Positions 38,848 to 52,163 of a stretch of 64,000 nt of DNA are shown in pieces; position 1 is the first letter of the stretch; the number at the start of each line of letters is the position of its first letter. The DNA comes from Anisakis pegreffii (taxonomy: Eukaryota; Nematoda; Chromadorea; Rhabditida; Anisakidae). The stretch covers positions 124,001 to 188,000 of the forward strand of contig JAPYMA010000127.1 in the NCBI GenBank assembly GCA_035041965.1, in the 5' to 3' direction. A program made the translations under genes and the position numbers. The notes below the pieces were generated by a model. The model did no database searches and was not told the origin of the DNA. It saw only the letters and a program-made list of their open reading frames with translations.

Positions 38848-41800
38848 ATTCAAATATTATACGGATGCCTAAAATTATTTATTCATAATTGAGAATAATC
38901 ATTCATTCGTTTCATGCAATGGCAACACAAATGACGGTAGTAAACGATCCCAACGCACCACCATATCAATCTAAACCGATTGCATGCATTTATAATGTTT
39001 TCGAATAATACGACTTTTACTCCGATGAAATATGATAATTCGCTTTCCATAATCAACAAGCGACACACCCTCGCACTCGAATAAAGCATTTGATCGCTCA
39101 AACTTGGGCTCAAAATCACGAAACATACATTTGATATCAAGTTAAGTTGTAGAGATGGAGCAGCAATGATGGTGAACCTGAAGAGAGGATTTTTAGGTGC
39201 TGAAAACGGAAGAATAGGGAAGCGACCGACTTCATTCCCTGAAGCATTCCGATGGTTCTAGTGATCAACAGCAAGAAATATTGGCGATTGAGAAGATAAC
39301 TTGAAATGGTCGTCGATTTTGAAACATCTTGTTTTGAAGCCGTTAATTGTTTTTCATCACAGCATGAAATGAATCATTATTGTGGCGCACAGCAGTGGTA
39401 AGGTTGATTGTGAAATACGAAGTTTTTAATGGCGTATTGATGCATTCCAGTGATTGATCACTTGACTGATTCAAGAAATACGTAAACACTCGCTGGATTG
39501 ACTTGATAAGAAATGCATTTGAACAGCAATCTTTTCAACGTTAAAGAAACAACGTTATGTATTATAGAATCTTAAAAAAAACAAGGACATTGTCTTATCA
39601 AATTCAATTCCATATGAACCGTACGCCCTACCGTTTTGCAGACGACAACAAATTTGTTGCTTTCATCTAGAACTACTTTACAAGAAAATATTCCATGCGA
39701 GAAGAGTAAGCGTTTCCTAGAGAACGTAAGAACATATTTAAGATTTTCGTCTGATGCGTACACTTCACAACGATAATGAATAGATGAATTTTTGTCCCAC
39801 TATGAACGATTTTTTCAACAATCTCAAAATGGATTCACTTCATGACAGAAAGAAGCAGCTTTCTTTCGATTCAACAAAAGCCTGTAGAGTTCACGACGGA
39901 ACCGCATCGTTATCATCACTGAATAATTGAGTTCTGAACAACAACGCTTTGACTGAGAAGTGCACACGTTGCTGGTTGGATACACTCCATCAAGGATTTG
40001 CATTTAATGGTTAATTTGATCCAATCAAATGATATATACTGATGTATCTCGGCGGATGGTCGAAAAACTTTTCCATCTCTTCATTTCTCTACTAACGTAC
40101 AGTTCTTCGAGAGAACGGCGCAGTCCATTCCTTTTTTTAACCACACATGAATTTCATCATACTGCCGAGTAATTTCAGGACTACAGAGAGGAGTAAAGTA
40201 ATTGATGAAATCCAATCAGTTTCTAAGCGTTGGACAACACATGCTAGAGTCTACTGTTGTGTGCCAGAAAGCCTCACCTCCATCACGTTTAGTGAGAAGT
40301 AACGCAAATTAATGACCACCAAACACGAAAACCATTCCTCTCAGCATTCAATTTCCGCCAATGAAATGAATTATTCAGTTACAACATTCGTACCGATGTC
40401 ATGAAACAATGCTGCGGCCAAGCAAAAATTGTTTAGCCACAAGAATGCTGCGATTACGATGGAAATTTTTTGTAACATTGTATTTACGTGCGATTGACGC
40501 AATGCTTCCGGGTAACCTGTGATTATTTCCAGTGATCGTACCAAATTATAAACTTTTGATCCGATAGTAATTGTTGATCTGAAAAGTAAAATTCGAATAA
40601 ACATCCATATTTCCTAGAAATCATTATTATCCAACAAATTGACTACACGCATCCAGATGAAGTTCGAGTACTTCGGTGTTGCTCACGAGTTTGAATACTT
40701 CCCGAAAAATTACAAACTACAGTTCTCGAATTAATTACAATACACATAGACCAATACAAAGGCGAACAAGGATCCATAAAAATCGTATAGAATCTCACAC
40801 AAACACTGACCTTTATCCTGTGATTTCTTTATTGACATTGAGAGAAAGATATTTCATTCTATTGGTCCTCACTCATTGATACTACATCAGCTAACAAGTT
40901 GATTTCTTTCAAATTGTAAGCAAAGAAAAACATGACTGAGACCTTCGATAAGCTATGCCATAGGAACTTCATTTCTGGCTGATGAAAACGACCACATTTT
41001 CACGCATTACCTTCGTTGAATCAAATCACGCAAATATGTATATTCTCGTTTTCCTCTAACTTTTTACCCGAGCTGCATATACTTTCATTGAAATCATTGT
41101 CCCAAATTGAGAACAAACTTCACAATTGGTTTCCGTCGGTAATAAGTTGTTTCTCACTAACTGTAGGAAGATACTACCACTTGAACAATGCAAACATGTT
41201 AAAGGTTCCGAAGTATTATAGGTAAAATCTGATCAGTGGAGTTGCTCTCCACTCCAAATGAGCTCACAGCCATGGGAATCTCAGGTGGGTTGGCGAACAA
41301 TCGAAGCGTTCAGGACTAGACGAAACAGGCAAACATCATCTGTTGGTAGTTGAATGAACCGTCTCTGAAGTGAGCAATTTAAATTCGAAACATCCAAAGA
41401 GAAACGATGAAGAAATTTCACTGCATCAATCGATTGCACACTTCAAACTATATCAAAAAATAATTGCCAACGATAAGTGTCAGAATCAAAAATTGCTTTC
41501 ACTTTCATTCCTTCATCCATCGTTCTGTCGCTTCTTTAGCCAATAATTATACCCTGGGGTCGAATAGTCTCGACATCATCGTTATTGTTGCCTTTTAACT
41601 ACTCGAAATCGATTCGCGAAAGACATTTACATTTACCATTTTGCAGACATTCAACTTGCAGTCATTCAAACACCTTTGGAAATTTCTCGTTGAGAAGTGC
41701 GCACCGAAAAGAAATTCTCGCTTATGCATTATAAAACGAACAAGCACGAACGAATTCACTGCACGATATAACTGAAACCAATAGAAGTCTTGAACCAGTG

Positions 41801-43318
41801 GCGATTCATTTGTATTCGTCATTGCTAGACGCGAGAGGCAAACCACAGAATATGACAAATGTGCTATGAACTCGAGTGACTAATCAAAAATGAATTTTTA
41901 AATTTAAAAATTCAATAGGTTTCCGCCAAAAAAAATGGCAAGCATTTTTCCCTAGGCACAAGTTCGAATAGACAAAGAGTTCGAATGAAAATATTGCAAT
42001 TATCAGCGGGGTGGGCAGCGATAAGCAATCGATGAGCGAATGGATAAGCTGGTAGGAACATAGAAATGAAAAGAGATATTCGATCTGAATAACAAGGAGG
42101 AGGAAAGTTTTGAAAAAAACAAAAAGAGTTTCAAGTGTTTTCTGGTTTACTGCAAATCGTATGTGGGAACTAATGGGTTGTAAAAATGATTTATGGGTAT
42201 TAGAAGCGCATCGTATTTCTGTCGGTAATCGGGCTGAATTACCTCTCCGTCCGTTCTCGTAATATACCAGGGACTCTTTCGAAATGAATACCAGTCCTAA
42301 AACCGTCGAAAATACTTCGTTCGAAAACTTTTGAAAGAATCGCCGCCAATCCAAAAATTGTATCATTCACCTAAACTTTCATATTAACAATTCAATCGTT
42401 CATTCAGTGAGTAATTAAAATCATCACTCCTTTCTGCTAGCATAAACGAGATGTTTTTCTTTGCTTGATATCGTTCGTTATATAAAACTGACGACACCAT
42501 CAGAAGAAATCTTCTGCCGTCATTAAAATTCAAATCGTAATCATCGTATCACAGATTGCACAGGTGCAGGATAACTCTTCCATATTGCTTCATGATTTTC
42601 AAGGAGCTTTACGTAATTATTAACAATATAATAAAACTTTTTACAAAATTATTAACAATATAACAAAACAACTGATCACACAAACAGTTGTGTAACGTGA
42701 TCAAAATCTGCGAGAGAAATTGATATCGTGAAAAAAAGTTTTATCTTATTGTACCCCATTTTCGACCGTTGTGTTTCAGTTGTTTTATCCATGAATTTTC
42801 TACTTAGATATATGCAGAAAGTGTATAATCCGGATGCACTAAATATCGCTGTGAAGGAATGGCTAATTCAAGATCACAACAGTGACTGACAAATAGTTGA
42901 GAGACTGTCATTACCGTTGAATATTATGTGCAAGTGTTCGGAAGAAGTGAAACATAAATCTGAACGCACGAAAAGTATCGAACAGAAGTTCACAAGAGGA
43001 GGCTAGAAATGATCGTTCAAACACATTACTTCGATAAAACTTGCGCGATTAACTTGAGGTGATGTGCTTAACGCAGTGAATCATCTCGTTTATCGTTCGC
43101 AATGCAACAGAAAAAAATAGAAGTTGAAGATCGTGTAAAAATAAAAGTTGAAGTCAGTTGAAGGCTATTAAGTGGCTCGATAGAGTGCGCCGCTTATCGA
43201 TGGCAATTATGCAAAGCATAATTGCAGAATTCTCTGGAGTGGAAAAATTAAGACAGAAATGCGATCTCGGAGCCGATTATTTGACAAGTCTTCCGACTGA
43301 CAGCTTCTTCGGCTGCAC

Positions 43319-43558
43319 TTTGCATCCATCTTCAGCTGAATCGCTTTCATCAGAATGTCTCATCAGACAACGATTACTTCGGCAGCACAACCAGTAATGA
43401 TCCATTTGAAACATTAAATGCCACGATGAATGACCACGAGAGGATCTTCGATGGCGCCTTCGAGTCGAAATGCAACGAGCTGAATGAAACAGCCTACGCC
43501 GATGTAATTAAAGTGATGCGCAAAGAGAACCTAGGTTCCGAACGGAGGTTCCGAATTT
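43319..43558 (+). other. Open coding-like stretch upstream of the LINE relic
   Basis: A locally GC-richer frame without stops runs through NDPFETLNATMNDHERIF and on to a TGA at 43558. It has several possible acceptors (CATCTTCAG, TTCATCAG) at its left side and no ATG near its start. It could be an exon of an unrecognised gene, an upstream part of the same decayed LINE, or chance. No family was recognised. Confidence 0.2.
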
Positions 43559-43630
43559 GATCAGAAGCGAGTTAAATTCATCTTCTATTGGATGTGATCA
43601 AATCGAAGTTTCAATGCGATTTTAGTAGTG

Positions 43631-44050
43631 CATATTGTGTTTTTGGAATGCTGCAAAGTGTTCACCGAATGTTCCGTCATGTGCCATCAAAACGAAAATC
43701 ACAAGATGTACATAAACCAACCATATAGTCAGTCAACTCTCACCCTCGCAATCGAGAGATACGATGTTGAAGAAGTCGTCGAGTTCATTTCTCTTGGTGA
43801 ACTCGATTCGATGGAAAGGAGAAGGAAAATCGAAGCAACAATGAGGATAAAAATTCGATAGAAATGGTTCCATAAATACAAAAAATTCTTCACTAATATC
43901 GGTGTTGGAATGGCTTTGAAATCACGGCTGCAAGATGAATGTGAAATTCCGTCGATATTATACGGATCAGAAGCATGGACAGTGACGAGTAGAATGGAAA
44001 GGGTAGGATAAGAAGAGCAGCCAGCTGTAACAGTTGTGGTAATTGGAGTG
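43631..44050 (+). pseudogene. Decayed LINE-type reverse-transcriptase fragment
   Basis: The frame from about 43631 reads a stretch whose landmarks match the end of the non-LTR (endonuclease-reverse transcriptase) polymerase domain of animal LINEs. These are a CHQNENHK region, then IERYDVEEVVEFISLG (the position of the usual VxxYxYLG block), then an in-frame TAG at 43858, then SILYGSEAWTVTSRMER (the LYGSEXW block), followed by another stop. The YADD catalytic block and the endonuclease are absent, so this is a truncated, dead copy. Family assignment is from memory of the block order; the exact clade (RTE or CR1-like) is not determined. Confidence 0.55.
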
Positions 44051-45223
44051 ATCCTTGAGATGCGTACAGGCGGAATTTCCGATAATTAGCTGTGTAAATA
44101 AATGAGTGCGAAAATAAATAAATGAAATTTTCGAAGAAAAAGCAAAGAAGACGTTTGCAGCAAGAATGATTCAATTGTTCAGGTTTTTTAACACTAACAC
44201 TTTTTACTAGACTGCTCCAATTTACTGCTGCAGGAGAACATATGCAGATGTTCCAAGCTTACGTTCAGTAAGTACTATGTGGATAGAATGAGGAAATTAT
44301 CGCATAGCAATATTCTACTGCATAATTTGATCACTTACCCTTAGAAAAGAATTAATTTCTAGTCGTAGTGGGAGAGTACAAGATACAGTTGATGGAGCAA
44401 TTGAATATGATTGATATGAAACAGAACGAAATTTTGACTCGTCACAAACAAATAATGCGGAATTTTGACGCAAATTGGCTAGTCGAATAAATTTGAGACT
44501 CTGACAGACAGGTATTGCACTGAAGCACTTATGCAACGACTGATTCAATATCGATGTATGGTGGTAATTTAATTCGAGTAACCGAATGATGAGATGCGAT
44601 TCGCTTGTTCAGAGTAATTACCAATGTAAGCAGACGTTTTATTTCGATACATTGTTATTTTCTAATGACAGCATTCTCGAGAATGATTCTGAAAACATAA
44701 GAAAACAAAGTGACACGACATCGGATATGGTCATATTCGTTAATATGCGAAAATTACTTTACATCAAAATGTAAATACATAGCATACTCATACTAATTAA
44801 TATGTGTCATTCGAGCACGGAATTGATATGTTCATTCTCACAACGCTTCTAATTTTTCTTCTCTCTACTCCATGCAGCCTCATTAATTGTTGTGTCAAGA
44901 AAGCAAGCAATAAAACCAACAACGATAAATATCGAAACATAACACATTGTTATTCGTTTTCGGGCTATCTTTTTATTGCCAATGATCATTTCACAATGAA
45001 TATCAGCTGTTTCGATCGGCTGGCACATAGGTCTTTCATAGAATAACGCAGTCACTGCAAGCGGGCAAATTTCTAGAAAGTGGAAAAACTGAGACAATTG
45101 AAAACTTACAAATCACTTTGCACAGTACAAGATGATTTTGCTTTTTACATCCGATTTTGCTTTTTTACATCTTTTTTTTACATTTTGCTTTTTCCAATAC
45201 AAGATGATTTCGCTTTTTAACAC

Positions 45224-45253
45224 GACTTATACATCCGTTCAGATGTATAAGTC
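45224..45253. repeat. 12-bp hairpin following a T-rich direct repeat
   Basis: GACTTATACATC (45224-45235) is inverted exactly at 45242-45253 across a 6-base loop. Upstream (45127-45220) an ACAAGATGATTTTGCTTTTT-like unit occurs at about 45127 and 45198, with shorter ATTTTGCTTTTT copies between. Confidence 0.6.
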
Positions 45254-45507
45254 ATTAATGTGTTTCGCAGGAGAAATGATAAGTGAAACATTACAAGATC
45301 ACGAAAATTTAACATCTCCTAAGCGACATCCTCTCAAAATGGTTAGTAAATTGAACGGCAATTTGCTGAATGCATTATAAACACCGCGAATGATTGATGG
45401 TCCCTTATGGATATGGCTTAAAATTATACATTCGAATCCGAGGCGATATATCCACCGAGAAAATTTGATTATCGATTTGGATATTACGAAAAAAGTTCGA
45501 GTAATAG

Positions 45508-45669
45508 ACGACCGTTGCTTTTACATGCAATCAAGTTTCCATACAAGATCTATTTGCTGCATGGCTGGATGAACTGGACGCAATGGGAATACTTATTGTT
45601 GGAAAGTCGACGAAATGCCTTAAGGAGCACCAAACAGAGTTCATTAAAATCCATCAGTTGGCCGCATGA
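45508..45669 (+). pseudogene. Possible spectrin-repeat exon relic
   Basis: Directly after two adjacent stops (TAA, TAG at 45502-45507) a frame of 53 codons reads SIQDLFAAWLDELDAMG then KCLKEHQTEFIKIHQ before a TGA. The spacing of WLxELDA, a Gly and LKEHQTEF resembles the A-B helix region of a spectrin repeat. No neighbouring repeat, donor site or partner exon could be joined, so a gene fragment or relic is more likely than a working exon. The match is to a remembered consensus only. Confidence 0.28.
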
Positions 45670-46018
45670 AACCTTATTTATTGAGCGCAGTTAAAATCAA
45701 ATCGCGATTGTAATTGAGTGAATCACATTGAAGCATTGGAAACGAGAAAAATTGGTCGGTCATTCCATGTAACAACATCTCGAGGTTCTGTTAATGTTTG
45801 ACATGGAGAGCTGACTCGTGCAACTGTGGAGAGTTTTCGGAAGATTTTAACGTGACCGCTTAGTAACTTGAGATTTATGGATAAAGCAGTGATGTGGTCA
45901 CCAATATGGAGCAGTTTATGTCTCAGCCGGAATTGCATTGTTTTACTTCCTCATCACCCTTTTCCATTACCACTCTCTGGTTGAAGCGCTTACTTTCGAT
46001 TAGAAAAGGACATCATGA

Positions 46019-46070
46019 AAGAAGTCAACGAATTATCTGTACTGGAAGACAGATAATTCGTTGACTTCTT
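46019..46070. repeat. Perfect 22-bp hairpin with 8-nt loop
   Basis: Arms 46019-46040 and 46049-46070 are exact reverse complements, with an 8-base loop. Directly after it (46071-46104) an AAATCTAAAATGTGA unit occurs twice. There is no coding context on either side. It could be a small foldback repeat, a recent inverted duplication or a structured RNA. Confidence 0.8.
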
Positions 46071-46996
46071 GAAATCTAAAATGTGACTTCAAATCTAAAA
46101 TGTGATCGAATATGAGCTTTATCCAGTATTCGACATGTTTTGATACCGTTATATTCGACTGTTTCTACGGCTGTGACGAATTTTGAGAATCTTTATGAAA
46201 ATGAAATCAAAATTTGATCCAACTCAGGACTTCTAGGGAATAGAGATGGGATTTTTGAATGTGCCGCGGAAAGGAAATGAAGGGAAACACAATATCACCT
46301 AGCCGCTTTAGCAACGGCACTTGAGACGTCTGAGCATTTAATCCAATCCAGATACTGCGGATGAAATATTGTGAAAGGATACGAATGTTCATCAACAACA
46401 ATGTACTCATAATTCAGCGTATGTGCCACATGAATGGCCGAATACACGATCATATTTCACGTCACCACAAAAACAAACAAACCAACGGATATGGATTTTT
46501 GCTTGTGATTTATTGAACAAAGAAAATGTGCACTCTTACCTAGTGAGCGATTCAACGACGACGACGATGAAGAACTCGAACTGGACGATAAGTGTGCAAT
46601 GGCAGGAGTAACCAATCAACCGCAAAATTTTCCACTTGATTAGGAAGGGCTCAACTCATGACTGTCAAGCATTCGTAAAGCGTATCATTAAGCAGCGGTT
46701 TTTTCCTACAAAACCCTAGCGAAAACCAGAACATTCGTTATGATCGATTGAGTGTTTTAAAGCTGAGCGATAAAAACACAATAGAATCATGCGACTATCT
46801 TATGACCGGCATGATGCAGACAAAAACCAACAACAACGCTAAGCAGTAATCTGATTGATCATCAAATGATGGATGTCTCCATGGGTGTTTGCGTTTGTCG
46901 ATCACTTCGATGTATTTACGCAGATGTGCATCGTATCAACATGCAATCATGCAAAGTACCATTTCGGACAAAAAAAATTTCATAAATACAATACGA

Positions 46997-47025
46997 CATC
47001 CATCCATCCATCCATCCATCCATCC
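46997..47025. repeat. (CATC)n microsatellite
   Basis: About seven uninterrupted CATC units. Confidence 0.95.
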
Positions 47026-49613
47026 CAAAACAGACGGATCGCTTGCACAAAAAAATCACACAGATGTACTGTACTCATCACAATTGAATTCATTCCGTTA
47101 GTGTCGTCGTACAAATCGCATTATTTCCGTAACTGTCACATTCGATCAACCACATTCGTATTCCTCGTAAATTTCAGTGTCTCCATCACCATCAATCTGA
47201 GCTCACAATCAACAGCCAACAAAGGGCTATTTTTGAATGCATGAACACAGGCCATACATCCAAATGTGTCATAACAACAAGAAATCCAACAACGAAACTG
47301 CGAATTTTCGGGTTGTTTAAGCATGGAGGGCACTGACTCTGTGAAGGAACTCAGCATGCATTGTGAACTTCAGCCGTATGCAGAAACGTTGAACCGAACA
47401 TCGTTGCTGACGATCAGTCTGAGGTTTCCTAGTAACGGCTTTCGGAAGGAGATAATTCAACAAAGTACATAAGGATGCACAGAAGACGATATGCTGCAAT
47501 AAGCTTATTACAGAAGTTGGCATTGCCATCTGTTTAATAGGTGTTCTCAAAGCTCAATTCACTAATGCGACGACCTAATTGACAAGTCACAAAAAATTTT
47601 TCAAGCAAGCGAATTCCTTACGGAAGTTTTCGCAATGTCATAAAACTTCATTAGACGTTCCTGGATTGATGTCCTTGACGTTACAAACCGTGACAATTTA
47701 TGCAGTCAATTAAGGGCCATTGAAGTAAGTGGCTGACTATGAAAAGAGCAGCTAAAATCGCTCGATATTGTCCACTACACGCATACTTGATTAACTCCTA
47801 AGGCGTAAACAGCAAACAACGACTCACGGCAACAAATCATTCGTGTTCAGAGTGCATTCAGTGAATTTATGAGAAACAATTGACTGAAATATGTACATCT
47901 ACCAAAAGAGGCTAGCACGTAAGCCTTCGAATGAGAATAAACTAAAAATTGAAAAATAATAACGACAGTGCTGACGGTGTTAGGTTCATTGCTTATGTTA
48001 ACATATGGTCATAAAAGTGAACAGCACTGCAGAGAGGTGGAACAAATGCGTAGAGGCAACGAATGAGGAGAGATCCGTTGGGAATTGAGGAAGAATAGCG
48101 ACGGTGATGTTTGAAGTGTCAGCAAAGAAAGACCGAATGGATGGATCTTCATCGGTCGGTCCTTAACACCCGAAAAAGATAACCAGCATAAGTGGTACTT
48201 GCGATTGATAGAGACGTTGGAACATTAAGTTTAAATACTTGACTGAATGAAGAGAACGTTTTAGGAAATACAATAGATTTCTTGAGAGAGCTGAAGAGAA
48301 ACAGCAATCCAAAAAGTTGACGGATGAGAGGAAAAGCAAACAAAGGCGATTTTAAGCATCCTACGAATCAATCATTCAGGTGCGAACAATATTCTGGAAA
48401 ATAGATAGAAGGGAGTTGGAGGAGTGGTGAAACGTCGAATGAGAATGGGATGGATGATCGAATGACACGAAAGGGAATACGGCCGTGGATAGAGGATTTG
48501 AAATGGGAAGAGAGCAACAAAACTGGCAGCCAACATTGCAGGAGCGGAAATATAATATGCATAAATAAATAGACAGGGAAAAGCGAACGTGAAATTTATG
48601 GCATTTTGAGTGTTGTGTTTGTTTAACAATGGTACTCAATTGACAGCAGCAGACACGTCGAATCGCAACAACGATGAGCTGAGCTCGTTTGTACGTTTAG
48701 CACTTTAAACAATATTACAATTTATGAGCAAGCAAGCAGGCAGGCGATCCCACAGCAATTCAACGTCGAATGGCGACAATTCAAAGAGTTAACTTAAACG
48801 TGAATTCATCATTTCTTTTGGATGCTTACGTTTTGCACTAACAAATCAATTTGTACAATCAGTTAAAAAATATCACGTCGAATTGTCGCGTGAATAGAAT
48901 AGAGCACTGATTCCGTTCAAGACAATCAACGACGAAACCGATAGTAAGAGTCAAACGATCATCTTAACGAAACGTTCTCTCGAATGAGCGAATTTAAATT
49001 TTGCACAACTCTCAATGATTCATTTCAATGAGTTTGTTCAGAGAAACGTTTGATTTCCAAACAAGAACATTCACATGAAGACCATTAAACAGGGTATAGT
49101 TTAGGGACAAATGCAACTCTTTCGCTACCCTACCGCGGAAGTACTACAAACAAAAACGTTTTTGTAACCAACGAACGGTAAGAAGGAATCTCAAAGAGAG
49201 CTTTAACAAAACTTGGGATATCATAAGATAATGTGATTTCAGACAACCACCGAAGTTTTTTCGCCAAATGCAAAAAGTTCTTTATATTTTAGCCTTAAAT
49301 ATAAATAACCAAGTGAGTAATATTGTTTCAAATGCGGAAAGTCAATCAGTCTCATTTACCAGACTCATATTCCCAAACAGAAGTGAATATGAATCGATAC
49401 AAATGTGCCATATTGACAGTAGAAAAATTCTTGTAAAGCGATGTTCTCAAATTTCCATGTTCTCATGAGCATCTATCAATATTGTCATGGTGAGAAGAGT
49501 GAATTTGTTTCTTACTCATCGATTGCAAATCTGAACATATGCATGATGCGCATTCATGCACGTGCAATATTGCCCATCTCGATTTCAACAAAAAAATGGC
49601 AAACGCTTGAAGA

Positions 49614-50209
49614 ATGGATGATGATGCGAGGAATTCTATTGATAAAAGTGAACTCATCTATCTCATGAAACGTCCGTCACTTGATTCAGCGAATTTGTCA
49701 TATGTTGACCCTCTAGCGTCACACTTGCTTGACACCACTGGTAAGTTACTTTCGGAAATTCATGTGGAATGTTTTGGAACATAGAGTCTGGTTAATGAGA
49801 TTGACTTTCCGCAGTTGTAACGATATTACACACTTGGTTACTCACTATCAGATAGAATACTGAGGGATAAGGAATGCTTTGGGCAGTAAGCAGAGCCCGA
49901 AAAATTTTACTGACGAAATCGACATGAACCAGAATAAATGAACCATTCAGTGGCCGCAACTATAATTTGTGAAAGCGGATCACTTGTCAGTAGAAAGGTT
50001 GTTGGAGAACGAACGCAGTGGAACTTATCACCATTTGCGAATGCTGTCGATCAAATTTAATTCACAATCTCCATACAATGCCTTATTCGAATGGCTTTGC
50101 GCAAGGGTATGTGCAATTTGTTCAGCTGCAATGTGAACATTATCAATCTTCATTCGGAAAACACATTCGAAATGTCATTATTCGCGATTCTCCGCTGAAT
50201 GCAGAAAGG
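49614..50209 (+). CDS. Candidate two-exon 5' part of an unrecognised gene
   Basis: A proposed first exon, 49614-49740, begins with an ATG right after an in-frame stop and reads MDDDARNSIDKSELIYLMKR, then about 22 further residues, to a strong GTAAGT donor in phase 1. A phase-compatible acceptor (CGAACGCAG) opens a second exon, 50019-50209, ending at a GTAAAT donor in phase 0 after NAER. The first exon has the varied codon use of a real exon; the second is less convincing. No later exon or stop was confidently found and no family is recognised. Alternative: two chance ORFs. Confidence 0.28.
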
Positions 50210-50514
50210 GTAAATTCCCGGAAAAAATTCGAGTGGAAGCGAAAAATTCTCGTTTCAGAGATCCAGTTTCTGGTGAAAATTCGGTTCTTTCAAAGAGAGA
50301 AGGAGAAGAAAATTGATACCGAACACAACAAATAACGCTGCTTTTCGTTTGTCGAAGAAATTGAGAGGAACGTTTTACTCATTCATTTTCGCACGCCAAC
50401 TCAAATCCATCAGGTTTTATGCATAAATATATTATGCATTTCATTTCTGCCGTATCATTCCCACGGATTTACCTAAAGCAAACGAATTTTCACTTCACCA
50501 ATTACTTTGTACTA

Positions 50515-50730
50515 GAGTTGGGTCTGCGGTCATTGAGTTGCGGTAACCCGCAAATTTTGGTCGGAGACCACCGACTGATTTTCAATAGATCTTATAAACC
50601 GGTGGTCGCTGACCACAACCGACGGAGACTCTTCGTTCGTGGCTTCGATTAGCGTATTTCGATTAGGACCGATTGAAACAGAAATATGCCTATCGGTGGC
50701 CACCGGCAGGACGCTCATGGCACTGTACAG
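50515..50730. repeat. GC-rich palindromic island
   Basis: Set in AT-rich DNA, this segment contains TTGCGGTAACCCGCAA (perfect 6-bp arms), GGTCGGAGACCACCGAC and GGTGGTCGCTGACCACAACC. It looks like a decayed foldback element and shares GGTCGG-type motifs with the island at 35488. Terminal repeats and a target duplication were not found. Confidence 0.4.
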
Positions 50731-50800
50731 TCAATGCTGTTGCTTGTTGCTCTATAATCCGATGGATTCGCCTTGGCTTCTTTGCAGATATGCAGAACAT

Positions 50801-50823
50801 TTCGACAACAACAACAACAACAA
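50801..50823. repeat. (ACA)n microsatellite
   Basis: About seven ACA units. Confidence 0.85.
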
Positions 50824-52163
50824 TTCAAGATCAATACCTTTGAAAGCATTGAACCTGTGATCATAAGCTCTCGGCGTTGCTTTGTACCTGTCGTTTGATT
50901 CAAGTCAGAAAAGAGGTGATAATTCGATTTGAGTGAGAATGACATTTGAATAGTTATCATTAGACTGACATGGTATTTATTAGAAAATCAGCATTATATA
51001 TCACAATGTTTCACAGTAACAAATAAAAACACTTTTAAGGCATCAATTACAGAGAAACGGATATTTCCGAAGAAACAATGAATATACATCTGACAATAAA
51101 ACGAACAATACAAATGATAACATGAGATGCTCAGCTGAAACGCATCGATGCATCATTTTTGTTCAACAAAAACAACAACGAAATAAACATCTTGAGTTAA
51201 AGCAAATGAAGATATCAAATGAAGAAAGTTAGGCTGAACTGTTCGGCAACATTTCACAAGTAACGTAAATTACAGTTAGCACAAAATCCAGATCATTCGA
51301 ATGCAACAGAAAAAAAATTGAGATCCACGAATGCAACAGTTAAGGTTACATTCGAACTGTGAGACAATGTTCACAACGTTCTGATTGTTCTAAAACCGAG
51401 ACTGACTGTTGAAATTCGAAGTTTTCTACACTAGCTGATATTGTTGGAATGCTACGCAAAAAAATTGTTACAGTTAATGAAAAGCAATGAATCGTAGTGG
51501 TTTACTGGAAATAAAACATTCGACAAGCATCTGCAGCGATAATAGAAGCAGCATAGTGCTGTGCGAAACGAGATTCTTGAAAATGAACGGAATTATTCGA
51601 AACAAAACATAACAAAGATGCAATAAATTATGTACAATGGTGGCCATTATCGTGCTAATCACTGATCGCCTTTAACGCGTTAGCGCGTGTCAGCTCAATG
51701 ACAATTAATTTTTTTCATCAGTGAGTTGATCCGCTAATAATATTATTTCAGCAGAACTCCTTATTGGTAACTTTCTTTTTTAGCGCTATCAATAAATGAT
51801 AGTTGCTGGTAGTCTTTTTTCACAGGCCTTTTATTGAGCCGTTTTTTTTAAAACTTCTGTTAATCCTTTAATGTTGTTCCTAAAAGAAATGTTGATTTTT
51901 TACACATACAGGATATTCTATACTCTAGTGCTGTAACACAGAATTTATCCGAACGATCAACTCGATCGCAAATAGTGAACTTCAGACAACCCGAGGTATG
52001 GCTTTCGATAACACAGAGCACTGTCTATATCAAAACATCAACGCTTTGGTGTCATAATAACTTTTTCATCAGTGTACCCAACATTGACTGTATTTCCTAA
52101 ACACAATAATAAAGATATATAAATAATTAGACTATAAGCTGATGAAGTGGTATATTATTAATT

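Larger units (their letters stand above)
32011..49613. other. Intergenic region with transposon and gene relics
   Basis: Apart from the hAT-like element, the LINE fragment, the spectrin-like fragment, hairpins and microsatellites listed separately, no gene could be assembled. The segments 32300-35400, 37200-38600, 38900-43100 and 47100-49600 show nothing recognisable. Confidence 0.5.

Noticed and set aside
40371..40604. Minus-strand ORF preceded by a good TTTTCAG acceptor
   Set aside because: It reads like a possible membrane exon, but no neighbouring exon of matching phase or known family could be found.
41884..42366. Longest single ORF (160 codons, minus strand)
   Set aside because: The translation is Phe/Leu/Ile-rich, as expected from AT-rich DNA, with no domain, no splice context and no recognisable motif. 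ORFs of this length are expected once or so by chance in 64 kb at this composition.
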